Assembly: GCA_050043005.1 (NCBI GenBank)
Contig: JBHJIZ010000078.1
Location: 1 to 64,000, forward strand
DNA from: Thermohalobaculum sp050043005
Lineage (GTDB): Bacteria; Pseudomonadota; Alphaproteobacteria; Rhodobacterales; Rhodobacteraceae
Length of the DNA: 64,000 nt
Direction: 5' to 3'
In this document: positions 34,760 to 43,574 of the stretch, piece by piece
Position numbering within the stretch: position 1 is the stretch's first letter
Layout of the letters: each line of letters opens with the position of its first letter
Notes under the pieces: generated by a model
Told to the model about the DNA's origin: nothing
Databases searched by the model: none
The model's input: the letters and a program-made list of their open reading frames with translations, nothing else
Position numbers and translations under genes: made by a program

Positions 34760-36184
34760 TCAGGAGTGTGACAGTTCGGCCCAACCCCGGTCCAGATAGG
34801 GCGTGTTTCCGATCCGTGATATTCGCAGGTGCGTTTGACCATGCTGCAACGTTTCGATGCGGGGCTCCGGCGGCCTGGGGCCGTCGACGAATGTTTCGTG
34901 CAGAACGCGACCGTCGAGTTGGCCAGCAAGCGGCAGGCCGAGCAAGTGCAGAACCGTTGGTAGGATATCGACATTGCCGGTCGGGGCGGCGTTCTGACCT
35001 TGGCCGAAAGCACTGCCACCCAGAACCAGCACGTTGTTCAACTCGTAACGGCTGAGGCCGCCATGGCATCCGCCGCCTTCCGGGTAAGGCGAGTTGTCAG
35101 CCGAGAGACCCGGTAGACCGTAGGCATTTGTGCCATCATCATGCGCGAGCGTGAGGTATATGTCCGGTGCACGCGGATGGTCGGCGCAGATATCGGCGTG
35201 ACGCAGAGTACCGGGTAGGCCGTCGCGGGTGAAGACGGGTCCGGTGAAGGATTGGGCGAGCAGCCAGTCGGTCATGTCGACAATCAGATCCGGATCGCTG
35301 TCCCGGACCCAGATGCCCCCGGCATTGTGCACTTAGAAGAGGTAGTCGGGAGATGGGCTATCCAGTTTGAACCCGGCGGCGCGGGCCTTGCCTTCGAGTC
35401 CGATCTTGCCGCCGGATAGCGAGATCTGCCCGTGGTCTGAAAGGGCGATGATCTGCAGATTGCCCGATGCGATCTCGTCTCGTTTGCGATGCAGGATTTC
35501 GCCGAATGCGGCGTCGACACCATGTGCAGCTGCGCGCGATTCTGGTGAGCCGATCTCGTGCCAATGGAAGCTTTCATCCGGTTCGCAAAGCCAGACGAGC
35601 GAGACATCGGGTTCCTGCGGGGCTATGACCTCGAGCCATGCGTCCACGGCGTGGCGGTTCCAATCAACCATCGGGCGGGTGTTGTCAGGGATTGGTCCAA
35701 CGACCTCGGCGATGCGATCTGAGAGACCGCGCGGCACCGAAGCCGCGGGTCGACGGAGAGCGTAACGCATGTAACCGTAGCTTTGGGCGTTCAGGTTGAT
35801 CAGCCGCGCACCGCCCGGCGTGCCCGCACTGATGCTGGCATAGCTGCGTCCGTGCGTTGCGAGGATGTCTGCCATCTGAGGGACACCAAACAGCGGTTCG
35901 CGCAGGTCGCCGATCATGGCTTCGAATGCAGCATCGTCGCCGGTGTTCAGGATGCCGTCGACGCCGGGCATCGGGAAGAGATTCGCGACGATACCGTGCT
36001 TGCGGGGATAGCAGCCGGTCGTGACTGAGCTTTGGTTCACGCGCGGCTCGGTCGGGAACGTGCTGTGGTGATCGGTACAGAGCACCCCGTGCCGAGCGAA
36101 GCCATGCAGGTTCGGCATCAGGTCGGCCGTCAGGAACTCGGGACGCAGCGCATCGAAGACAATGATCAGGATGCGTGACCGCAT
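34760..36184 (-). pseudogene. Type I phosphodiesterase/nucleotide pyrophosphatase-like (alkaline phosphatase superfamily), interrupted by TAA
   Basis: Two frames in the same register are separated by one TAA at 35333-35335. The upstream frame (35333-36184) starts MRSRILIIVFDALRPEFL, with the first metal Asp at position 11 and the later SDHGQISL metal site. The downstream frame (34760-35332) carries HDDGTNAYG, and HGGLSRYELNN, which matches the C-terminal metal His. The region needed for catalysis is therefore split. The usual catalytic-nucleophile position, in FPTEPRVN, appears to hold Pro where relatives have Thr (my alignment from memory). A GTG directly after the stop could restart the second half, but a half-enzyme is unlikely to work. 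The total frame is 475 codons, as expected for one gene. Confidence 0.8.
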
Positions 36185-36185
36185 C

Positions 36186-36671
36186 TCAACCCTCCAGGCT
36201 CCGCACGAGATATCGCACTGTCTTGTCGCGATCGGGCAAGTGCGCCTCGCCCACCGTGTCGAAACCCTTCTTGGCATGGAAATTGAGAGAGCCCTGGTTG
36301 ACGGGCACGGAGTTCACCTCGCAGCAAACCATCGGGTAGCCCTGTTCGCGGGCCATCGCGAATACGGCATCGTAGAGGGCGCTGCCGGTTCCGAGGACAC
36401 CTGCCTCTGCATCGACTGCGATGCGATCGACATAGACAAAGCGGGGATAACGCTCGCGGAACCATAGGTAGTTCGGGCTGTCATAGTTCGCATCCTGATC
36501 GAAGCAGACGACGAAGCCGGATCTGGGTGGGCGCACGAAGGTGAGCCAGGAGGCTGCCACCAGATCCGCCAGGCCCGCTGCGTCCAGAGGTGACAGCAGA
36601 TGCTCGTGTGTCTTGTTGAGTGGCAGAATCCAGGTGTGATCTTCGATGTTGGACAGACGAACTTCACTCAT
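36186..36671 (-). CDS. GNAT family N-acetyltransferase
   Basis: A GNAT-fold protein of 161 residues. The Acetyltransf_1 core has YVDRIAVD (about 79-86) and GTGSALYDAVFAMAREQG (about 94-111), with CEVNSVPVNQGSLNFHAKKGF after it. The acceptor is unknown. It overlaps the next upstream gene by four bases and is followed two bases later by the phosphodiesterase relic, so it belongs to a run on the - strand. Confidence 0.85.
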   Translation of the reverse strand: MSEVRLSNIEDHTWILPLNKTHEHLLSPLDAAGLADLVAASWLTFVRPPRSGFVVCFDQDANYDSPNYLWFRERYPRFVYVDRIAVDAEAGVLGTGSALYDAVFAMAREQGYPMVCCEVNSVPVNQGSLNFHAKKGFDTVGEAHLPDRDKTVRYLVRSLEG

Positions 36672-38167
36672 GCCAGCTCCGGGCGCGGATGCAGGTGGTC
36701 CATGCGGATCGACTTACCGTCAGGTTGCACTAACCGGACATGGTGGCGGCGCAGTTGCCGGGGCTCCGTCACCCCGCAGGAATGGGCGATCGTCTCGACC
36801 TCCTTGATGATCGACTTCGCATAGGCCGCCACGTTCTTGTACTTCTCGCGCGGGACCAGGCCCTTCTGGAATCTTGGGTCATGCGTCGTGATGCCGGTCG
36901 GGCAGGTGTTCTTGTTGCATTTCAACGCCTGGATGCAGCCGAGCGAGAACATGAACCCGCGTGCCGAGGTCACGAAATCAGCGCCCGTCGCCAGCGCCCA
37001 GGCCACATCGCCGGGATTGACCAGCTTGCCCGAGGTTATCACCCGGATCCGTTCGCGCAGGCCGTGCACGTGCAACAGGTCCGAGACGATGGGCAACGCC
37101 TCGCGCACCGTCAGACCGACAAGATCCATCAGCGGCATGGGAGCTGCTCCGGTCCCGCCATCGCCGCCATCGATCGCGATGAAATCCGGTGCGCTTTCAA
37201 TGCCACGTCGGGCAACCTCCGCCGCCATCTCGTCGAGCCAGTCGGTGCCGCTGATCACGGTTTTGAAGCCGACCGGCTTGCCGGTGATCTCGCGGATGTT
37301 TGCGACAGCATCGAGAAGCTCCTGCACGGTCCCAATCTCGGCATGGCGGTTTGGCGAGATCGAGGCCTGTCCTTCCGGGATGCCCCGGATCTCGGAGATT
37401 TTCGCAGTCACCTTGCCCCCTGGCAGGATGCCTCCCTTGCCCGGTTTGGCGCCCTGGCTCAGTTTGATCTCGAACATCCGGACCTGCGGGTTGGCGGCTA
37501 CGGCGCGGAGCTTTTCTTCGGACAGGCTGCCGTCATCGTTCCTGACGCCGTATTTCGCCGTGCCGATCTGAAAGACGATGTCGCATCCGCCTTCGAGGTG
37601 CCAATCCGATAGGCCGCCTTCGCCGGTGTTGTACCAGACCCCGGCCTTGGCAGCCCCGCGGCTGAGCGCCTTGACGGCGGGACGCGAGAGGGCCCCAAAG
37701 CTCATGCCCGAGATGTTGAAGAACGACGGCGCGTCATAGGGCTGTTTGCAGAACGGGCCGATCTGAAGCGGTTCTGTGCTGGCGAAATCCTGATCGAGCG
37801 GCGGGAAGGGTGCGTTCACGAAGATCGGCGTGCCGGTCACCGTGATGTTGCGTGTCGATCCGAAGGCGATTGTGTTGCTCTCGCCTGCGGCGGCCCGGCC
37901 GATCCAGTTGCGCTGGGCGCGGGTGAACGGCATCTCCTCGCGGTCCTGCGCGAAGAAGTACTGGCGGAAGAACTCTCCAAGTTCCGTGAACAGGTGGCGG
38001 AACCGGCCTAGCACCGGATAGTTTCGGCGCACCGCGTCTTTCGTTTGCACCCGGTCGACGACGAACATGATCGCCGCTGCCAGAACGGTGACGCCGATGG
38101 TGACCACGAACACGGCTGCAAGGATTTGCAGGCCCGACGCGACGATGTTCCAGAACCACATTTTCAC
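36668..38167 (-). CDS. FMN-binding glutamate synthase family protein
   Basis: A protein of 499 residues with an N-terminal transmembrane helix (about 8-35) and a Glu_synthase central domain. NTGEGGLS lies near 182 and DGGDGGTGAAP is the FMN phosphate site. CIQALKCNKNTCP near the C-terminus is a 3Fe-4S-like cysteine cluster. It is shorter than bacterial GltB and lacks the glutaminase domain, so it is a GltB-like oxidoreductase of unknown substrate anchored in the membrane. It overlaps the GNAT gene by four bases. Confidence 0.88.
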   Translation of the reverse strand: MKMWFWNIVASGLQILAAVFVVTIGVTVLAAAIMFVVDRVQTKDAVRRNYPVLGRFRHLFTELGEFFRQYFFAQDREEMPFTRAQRNWIGRAAAGESNTIAFGSTRNITVTGTPIFVNAPFPPLDQDFASTEPLQIGPFCKQPYDAPSFFNISGMSFGALSRPAVKALSRGAAKAGVWYNTGEGGLSDWHLEGGCDIVFQIGTAKYGVRNDDGSLSEEKLRAVAANPQVRMFEIKLSQGAKPGKGGILPGGKVTAKISEIRGIPEGQASISPNRHAEIGTVQELLDAVANIREITGKPVGFKTVISGTDWLDEMAAEVARRGIESAPDFIAIDGGDGGTGAAPMPLMDLVGLTVREALPIVSDLLHVHGLRERIRVITSGKLVNPGDVAWALATGADFVTSARGFMFSLGCIQALKCNKNTCPTGITTHDPRFQKGLVPREKYKNVAAYAKSIIKEVETIAHSCGVTEPRQLRRHHVRLVQPDGKSIRMDHLHPRPELA

Positions 38168-38326
38168 CTCCTGTCAGCCATTATTGGGAGTCATTACCGG
38201 GTTCGAAGTGCCCCGCCAATTCCGAGAGATTGAAGACATTGTGACATCCATCACAGCCCGGTGACAGCGGCTTGTGCACTCTGGCGAAAACATCATGTGC
38301 GATGACAGGAACAACGGAGCCCGAAG

Positions 38327-38713
38327 ATGCGGAACTTTCTGAAGGCAATTGCGCTGACGGTGGCTTTTGCAGGGGTTGCAGAAGGCACCGCAGGCAGCGG
38401 TGCGACTGGACCGCTCGAGGCTGGCGTCAGCTCTGCGTCTGAGCCCTTTGTGATTGCCGTTGGCGAGATGTCGGGGACCGTTCGGGTCGATGCCACGCGG
38501 AGCGCGCTTGACCGGGCGGATGTCACTCTGTCGATGCCTGGCGTGCCGTCGGTTGGGCCGGTTTCGCTGAACCTGGCGCTTTGGGATGGCGAGGCGATGA
38601 GCTTTGCGTTGCCGGGGGCGTTTGAGACCCGTTATCGGGTCATTCGAATCGGTAATCGGATCGAGGTTGCGTCCGAGCAGGTTGTATTCCTTGACTCGGC
38701 CATCGTGGACTGA
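38327..38713 (+). CDS. Secreted hypothetical protein
   Basis: A protein of 128 residues with a likely signal peptide of about 19 residues, followed by a Gly/Ser/Thr-rich start of the mature part and a hydrophobic beta-rich remainder. It has no recognised domain. The ribosome-binding site GGAG lies about nine bases before the ATG. It stands alone, divergent from the glutamate-synthase-like gene. Confidence 0.6.
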   Translation: MRNFLKAIALTVAFAGVAEGTAGSGATGPLEAGVSSASEPFVIAVGEMSGTVRVDATRSALDRADVTLSMPGVPSVGPVSLNLALWDGEAMSFALPGAFETRYRVIRIGNRIEVASEQVVFLDSAIVD

Positions 38714-38736
38714 CGCGGTCCGCGCGATTTGCCTCT

Positions 38737-39474
38737 TCAGACGAGATCATAGCCAAACCGCGTGACCCAGGCATGGAGCGCGTCGTTGGCGCGCTGCTGA
38801 TCCTGTGGCGTGAGTTCGTCTCGCCAGCGACCGCGCGCGCCTGACTGGATGTGGCGGTCGTTGATCAGCGTTACCTGATCCTCGCGCATTGCGCGGGCCT
38901 TGGTGCGATGGGTTACGACGTGTGGGTTCGTTTTGTCCGCCAGTCGGTCCATCACCTGGCGATGCGCCTCGATCGAGGTCGCGGTGATCAAAGCCTCGGT
39001 TTCCTCGTCCGCCAGATCGAAGGTCAGCGCCTGCGTGATTGCTTTGATGGCGTGGCGAGGATCGGCCCGGAGGTCTTCATACCGCAGCCGCACGGCTTGA
39101 GGTGATCCGGTCCAGACGCAGTCGGTGTGGGAGAGATAAATCTGCATGGCGTGCAGTCCGTGCTCCAGATCCAGATCGTGCAGCTTCATCAGAGAGACGA
39201 GGCAATCGCGCGGATCGCGAATGTTCCAGATGACGTGCGCGCCGGCGCGGTCGAGAGCCGTGCGCAGGATCTGCGGATCGATCAGGTGCGTGTGGATGAT
39301 GAGAGCCGGATTGGCTGGGGCAGATCGAACGATCGAGAGGAACTCCGGAAGATGCCGCCGTTCCTGTGGGTTGTAGCGTGTCCAGCGAATGCCCCGGCGT
39401 TCGAACATCAGGCGCACGAGGTTGCCGACCAGCACCGTGCCCGATCTGGGCAGTCCTCCGTTGATGATCAGCAT
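38737..39474 (-). CDS. Sulfotransferase-like protein
   Basis: A protein of 245 residues. The 5'-phosphosulfate loop is PRSGT near residue 10, and the 3'-phosphate motif is RDPRDCLVS near 87. Both are diagnostic of PAPS-dependent sulfotransferases; the C-terminal part is variable. The start at 39474 puts the P-loop at the N-terminus and has GGA just upstream; the longer frame to 39501 is possible. The acceptor is unknown, perhaps a polysaccharide or lipid. Confidence 0.83.
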   Translation of the reverse strand: MLIINGGLPRSGTVLVGNLVRLMFERRGIRWTRYNPQERRHLPEFLSIVRSAPANPALIIHTHLIDPQILRTALDRAGAHVIWNIRDPRDCLVSLMKLHDLDLEHGLHAMQIYLSHTDCVWTGSPQAVRLRYEDLRADPRHAIKAITQALTFDLADEETEALITATSIEAHRQVMDRLADKTNPHVVTHRTKARAMREDQVTLINDRHIQSGARGRWRDELTPQDQQRANDALHAWVTRFGYDLV

Positions 39475-39592
39475 GGGTCCTGGCTGTTCTCGTGTACGCA
39501 TCTTGGCGTTACAGATTTGTCACAGTTGCATGGCGGCTATGCAGAATGAGCCGTTTCTCGACCAATCACAATGATCCTATCTGAAGTGTAGA

Positions 39593-39662
39593 TGCCGCCG
39601 TCCCCCCTCCCCCTCGGCGGCAATGGGCGGATCCGCAGTGCCCCCTCACCGTGGATCCGCCC
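39593..39662. terminator. Two tandem hairpins upstream of rlmI
   Basis: TGCCGCCG / CGGCGGCA (39593-39600 and 39615-39622) is followed at once by GGGCGGATCC / GGATCCGCCC (39625-39634 and 39653-39662), both perfect stems, then TTTCC. They lie between the sulfotransferase and rlmI starts, which are divergent. They could be a leader or attenuator of rlmI, or a pair of structured boundary elements, but not a simple terminator of a known gene. Confidence 0.6.
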
Positions 39663-39697
39663 TTTCCTGTCTAAGGCACATGAGTTAGGACGGCGCC

Positions 39698-40894
39698 ATG
39701 CCGAACACGCCCGATCTCGACCGCCCGATCGTCAAGCTGCGCCCGGGCAAGGGCGGGCGTTTGCGCAACGGTGCACCTTGGGTGTTCGCGGACGAGATCG
39801 CGATGGACCGGCGCACGCGCAAACTGGTGCCCGGAACGCTGGTCGATCTGCGGGACGGAGAAGAGGCGCTGGGGCTTGCGGCGTTCAATCCGGACAGCCA
39901 GATCTCGGCGCGCTTGCTTGGCGGTCCTGCCGAGACCCCGGTTGATGCCGATTGGTTCGCAGGACGGATACGCCGTGCATTGCAACTCAGGGATCGCCTT
40001 TTCGACACGCCCTTTTACCGGCTCGTGCATGCCGAGGGCGATGGCTTGCCGGGGACGGTCATCGATCGATTTGGCGATGCCGTCGTGATCCAGCCGAACG
40101 CGGCCTGGGTGGACGCGCGTTTGCCGGAGCTGATCGATGCAGTCCGGCGGGAAACCGAATGCGAGACCGTGATCGTCAATGCAACGTCGCGCGTTCGCAA
40201 ACTCGAAGGTCTGGGCGAGCGGATGGACTCGATTGGTGCCGAGCTGAACGGGCCGGTCGAAGTTCAGATGAACGGTGCGAAATACCTGGCTGATCTGACC
40301 GGTGGCCAGAAGACGGGGCTGTTTTATGACCAGCGGCCGAACCATGCCTTTCTGCAGAGGCTGTGCCCGGGCAACAGCATGCTCGACGTCTTTTGCCATG
40401 TCGGAGGCTTCGGACTTGCAGCGCTGGCGGCAAATGCCCGTCACGTGACGGCGGTTGACAGTTCTGCGCCCGCGCTGGCGCTGGCGACCGAGGCGGCCAA
40501 CCGGATGGGGGTGGCGGATGCCTTCGAGACGACGCGTTCGGATGCCTTCGAAGCGCTACAGGGTCTGAGCGGTCAACGGTTCGACGTCGTCGTTTGTGAT
40601 CCACCGGCCTTTGCACCGAACAAATCAGCGCTGAATGCCGGGTTGAGGGCTTATGAGCGTATCGCACGTCTGTCCGCCGGTCTGGTGGGTCCCGGCGGCT
40701 TTCTGGTCCTGTGTTCCTGCAGCCATGCCGCGGGCGTCGCCGAGTTCTACAAGGCCTGTACGAGCGGTATCCGCCGCGCTGGACGCGAGGCCGTCTTGTT
40801 GCATTCCGGGCGCGCTGGCCCGGATCATCCCGTGCACTGCGGCTTGCCGGAGACAAGCTATCTCAAGGCGCTGTTCTTCCGTCTGGATGGGTGA
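39698..40894 (+). CDS. rlmI: Class I SAM-dependent rRNA methyltransferase (RlmI-like)
   Basis: A cytosolic protein of 398 residues. An N-terminal PUA domain (about 10-85) and a linker precede a SAM-binding domain with LDVFCHVGGFGL (about 229-240) and DPPAF near 308, the catalytic loop of 5-methylcytosine rRNA methyltransferases. RlmI methylates 23S rRNA at C1962 in E. coli. The start matches MPNTPDLDRPIVKLRPGKGG. It overlaps a PIN-domain gene by eight bases. Confidence 0.9.
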   Translation: MPNTPDLDRPIVKLRPGKGGRLRNGAPWVFADEIAMDRRTRKLVPGTLVDLRDGEEALGLAAFNPDSQISARLLGGPAETPVDADWFAGRIRRALQLRDRLFDTPFYRLVHAEGDGLPGTVIDRFGDAVVIQPNAAWVDARLPELIDAVRRETECETVIVNATSRVRKLEGLGERMDSIGAELNGPVEVQMNGAKYLADLTGGQKTGLFYDQRPNHAFLQRLCPGNSMLDVFCHVGGFGLAALAANARHVTAVDSSAPALALATEAANRMGVADAFETTRSDAFEALQGLSGQRFDVVVCDPPAFAPNKSALNAGLRAYERIARLSAGLVGPGGFLVLCSCSHAAGVAEFYKACTSGIRRAGREAVLLHSGRAGPDHPVHCGLPETSYLKALFFRLDG

Positions 40895-41468
40895 GGCCGA
40901 GTCTATCGTGGGGCGCCGGGTCTTTCTGGATGCCTGCGTGCTGTTTCCGCCTGTCGTGCGATCCATGCTTATGGCGTTGGCGGAAGAAGATCTGTTTGAT
41001 CCGTATTGGTCGCCGCGCGTGCTGGATGAATGGCGCCTGGCCGTTGTGCGCAAGCATGGATTGTCGGCCGAAGGGGATGTCGACGCTGCGCAGCAACTGA
41101 TGTCAGCACGATTTCCGGATGCCTCTGGTTTGCCGGACCCGGATTTCGAGGCGCAACTTCACCTGCCCGACCCTGCCGACACCCATGTCCTCGCGGCTGC
41201 TCACGCCGTGGAGGCGGATGTCCTGCTCACGTTCAATCTGCGAGATTTTCCGCGCCCGGTCATGGCCGGGCTTGAGATTGTTGCCCGGCATCCGGACGAA
41301 TACCTCTGGGAGCTGCTTAGCAAGGTTCCGGATGAGGCGTCGGCATCAATGCGAGCCGTCCTTGATCGAGCTGGCATCGCCAAGGAACGCCGTCGAAAAG
41401 CTCTGAAGCGTGCGCGCCTTTCGCGCACGGGTAAGGCATTGGAGGCTCTCGATCAGGGTTTGGCGTGA
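40887..41468 (+). CDS. PIN-domain protein (VapC/PIN_3-like ribonuclease)
   Basis: A protein of 193 residues. PIN acidic residues can be placed at Asp15 (RVFLDACVLF), Glu48 (RVLDEWR), Asp99 (DTHVLAAA) and Asp120 (NLRDF). The C-terminal third, after residue 145, is an Arg-rich extension (RRKALKRARLSRTG). It starts eight bases inside the end of rlmI, so translation is coupled. No antitoxin is adjacent, which differs from a standard VapBC pair. It could be an RNase acting on rRNA or tRNA. Confidence 0.82.
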   Translation: MGEAESIVGRRVFLDACVLFPPVVRSMLMALAEEDLFDPYWSPRVLDEWRLAVVRKHGLSAEGDVDAAQQLMSARFPDASGLPDPDFEAQLHLPDPADTHVLAAAHAVEADVLLTFNLRDFPRPVMAGLEIVARHPDEYLWELLSKVPDEASASMRAVLDRAGIAKERRRKALKRARLSRTGKALEALDQGLA

Positions 41469-41504
41469 GTGCAGCCCTCAGCGATGGCGCGTTCGATCGA
41501 CGGG

Positions 41505-41951
41505 CTAATCGTTCCGTCGGTTCATCCAGGGCAGGGGCGCCACAGGGATCCCGTCGTCGTGCAGCTCTTTGGCATCCTTGATGGTAGCCTCGCCCCAGAT
41601 CGCCCGTGCATCAGACTCACCATCGTGAATCTTGCGCGCCTCGGACGCGAACTCCTTACCCACGTAGTCGGAGTTCTTTTCGAGATGCGCGCGCATTTCG
41701 CGCAGTGCGACTTCAGCTGGGGAGGCGGGTGCAGAGAGTGTCGCAGGCGCTGTTTGCGGCTGCTCAGTCTTCTGGTTCTGGGTCCGGGTGCCCGAGACGG
41801 CTGGCGCCATGATGGCCTTCTCGATACGTTCGGAACCGCAGATCGGGCAGGCGACCTGGCCAACCTTGACGAGTTTGTCGTACGAGGCTGAATCCTTGAA
41901 CCACGACTCGAAACGGTGATCGTCTGGACATTTCAACGAATATCGGATCAT
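41505..41951 (-). CDS. DUF1178 family protein
   Basis: A protein of 148 residues of the DUF1178 family (alphaproteobacteria). Two N-terminal pairs, CPDDH and CPICG (about 8-40), look like zinc ligands and resemble a rubredoxin-like knuckle. The C-terminal part is helical and acidic. Function unknown. It converges on the PIN gene. Confidence 0.85.
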   Translation of the reverse strand: MIRYSLKCPDDHRFESWFKDSASYDKLVKVGQVACPICGSERIEKAIMAPAVSGTRTQNQKTEQPQTAPATLSAPASPAEVALREMRAHLEKNSDYVGKEFASEARKIHDGESDARAIWGEATIKDAKELHDDGIPVAPLPWMNRRND

Positions 41952-42081
41952 TGCAATTCGAACTGCTTTCCCTCGGGTACACCTAGCTTATATGACTATT
42001 GCGTGACGCATTTCCAATGCACTTTGGTCACAGCAGTGTGTTACTGTTTCGTTCACAGAGCAGTTCGATCCTAACGAAAAA

Positions 42082-43392
42082 ATGTCAAATTTTTCGATCC
42101 GATATGCGGTTTTACCGGCGGCAGGAAGCTGCGGCGCCTGGCTGATTGGTGGAGCGGCGGACGTCGGCGCCTTGTCGATGGCCGCGAGCATCGCCGCCGG
42201 TGCCGTTGCGGGCTCGCTCGCGGCGCAATTGCTTGCTCCGGGACGGGCAACGCAGACTGGAAACCATGAAGCGCTCGATACGCTGCCCGAGGGCGAGCAG
42301 CTTCGGCGCGTTCAGAAGTCCCGACCGTTCGAGAGACTGGCCAACGCGCTCGACTCGCTGCCGATCGGAATGCTGGTTATCGGGCCGAACCAGACGATCC
42401 TGCACGCCAACGGCATGATGCGGTCGATTTTCGGTCTTTCGGATCAACCGGGGTATCCCGTCGAAACGCTCCGCTCGAGCAGGCTTCTGGAAGCCATCTC
42501 GAAATCCGCCGAGAGCGGAACCCCCGCGACGTTCGAGATGGTTTTGTCCCGGGGATCGGACACGTATCTGAATGCCTATGTCCGACCTCTGGATCCGGCC
42601 CGGAACGATGGCGCGTCGATGATCGTCTCGATCGAAGACGTGACACAGGCGCGCCAGGCGGACGAGGTGCATCGCGATTTTGTCGCGAACGCGAGCCATG
42701 AGCTGAAAACGCCGCTTGCCGTCATCTCTGGCTTGATCGAGACACTGCAGGGTCCGGCGCGCGGCGATCCTGTCGGGACCGAGCGGTTTCTGGGCCGGCT
42801 GGCGACCCAGACGCGGCGGATGACGGGTCTGATCGACGATCTGATGTCACTGAATCGGATCGAAATGAATGAGCGCGTGTTGCCCAGCGCTCCCGAAGAG
42901 CTGACGGTCCTGGTCAGCGAGGTGATTGACAGCCTGCGCCCCGTTGCGGATGCCTCGGACGTGGAGTTGTTGGTAGACACTTTTCCGCGCTCGGTCAGTG
43001 TCATGGCGGAGCGCGAGGAGCTTTCCCAACTGTTCGCGAATCTGATCGACAACGCCATCAAGTATGGTGGGATCGGCAAGAACGTGCAGATCGCCTGGCG
43101 GCGGTCCGATGAACCCGGGCAGATCGGCGTCGCCGTCACCGACCAGGGCCCGGGCATTGCGCGTGAGCACCTGCCGCGCCTGACGGAGCGGTTTTACCGC
43201 GTCGATATCGGCCGCTCTCGCGAGAAGGGTGGTACGGGGCTGGGCCTCGCGATCTGCAAGCATATCGTGAACCGGCACCGAGGGCGGCTGGAGATTGAAA
43301 GCACAATCGGCGAAGGTTCGCGCTTCACGGTGTGGTTGCCGTGCCGATTCAGTGACCGGAAATCAACGGACGTCTCGACGGTGTCGGCCTAG
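42082..43392 (+). CDS. phoR: Phosphate regulon sensor histidine kinase PhoR
   Basis: A membrane-linked kinase of 436 residues. Hydrophobic N-terminal segments (about 8-55) precede a PAS domain (about 82-190), the dimerisation domain with the autophosphorylated His206 in NASHELKTPLAV, and an ATPase domain with NLIDNAIKYGG, DQGPGIA and GGTGLGLAICKH. It senses phosphate limitation, through the Pst/PhoU complex in other bacteria, and phosphorylates PhoB. It precedes pstS by 182 bases, with phoB six genes downstream. Confidence 0.94.
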   Translation: MSNFSIRYAVLPAAGSCGAWLIGGAADVGALSMAASIAAGAVAGSLAAQLLAPGRATQTGNHEALDTLPEGEQLRRVQKSRPFERLANALDSLPIGMLVIGPNQTILHANGMMRSIFGLSDQPGYPVETLRSSRLLEAISKSAESGTPATFEMVLSRGSDTYLNAYVRPLDPARNDGASMIVSIEDVTQARQADEVHRDFVANASHELKTPLAVISGLIETLQGPARGDPVGTERFLGRLATQTRRMTGLIDDLMSLNRIEMNERVLPSAPEELTVLVSEVIDSLRPVADASDVELLVDTFPRSVSVMAEREELSQLFANLIDNAIKYGGIGKNVQIAWRRSDEPGQIGVAVTDQGPGIAREHLPRLTERFYRVDIGRSREKGGTGLGLAICKHIVNRHRGRLEIESTIGEGSRFTVWLPCRFSDRKSTDVSTVSA

Positions 43393-43483
43393 CCAAATCG
43401 GCGCAAATGCTCCCGATAGACTCCCTGTTCATAGACAACTTTTCCACAGGCGTGAAATAGCTGAGTTTTTACAGTGAGTTATA

Positions 43484-43501
43484 CTGTCATAAATCTTATG
43501 C
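43484..43501. promoter_or_regulatory. Pho-box-like site upstream of pstS
   Basis: CTGTCATAAATCTTATGC is close to half a PHO box (CTGTCAT followed by an AT-rich spacer and a degenerate second half). It lies 74 bases upstream of the pstS GTG, the expected location for PhoB binding in front of the pst operon. The second repeat is degenerate, so confidence is moderate. Confidence 0.55.
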
Positions 43502-43574
43502 ATACTGGTGACAAAAGGGTCTTTGCCGCAACTTAGTTTGCGGCCATCGAGATACCGTTTTTGGGAGATAAACC

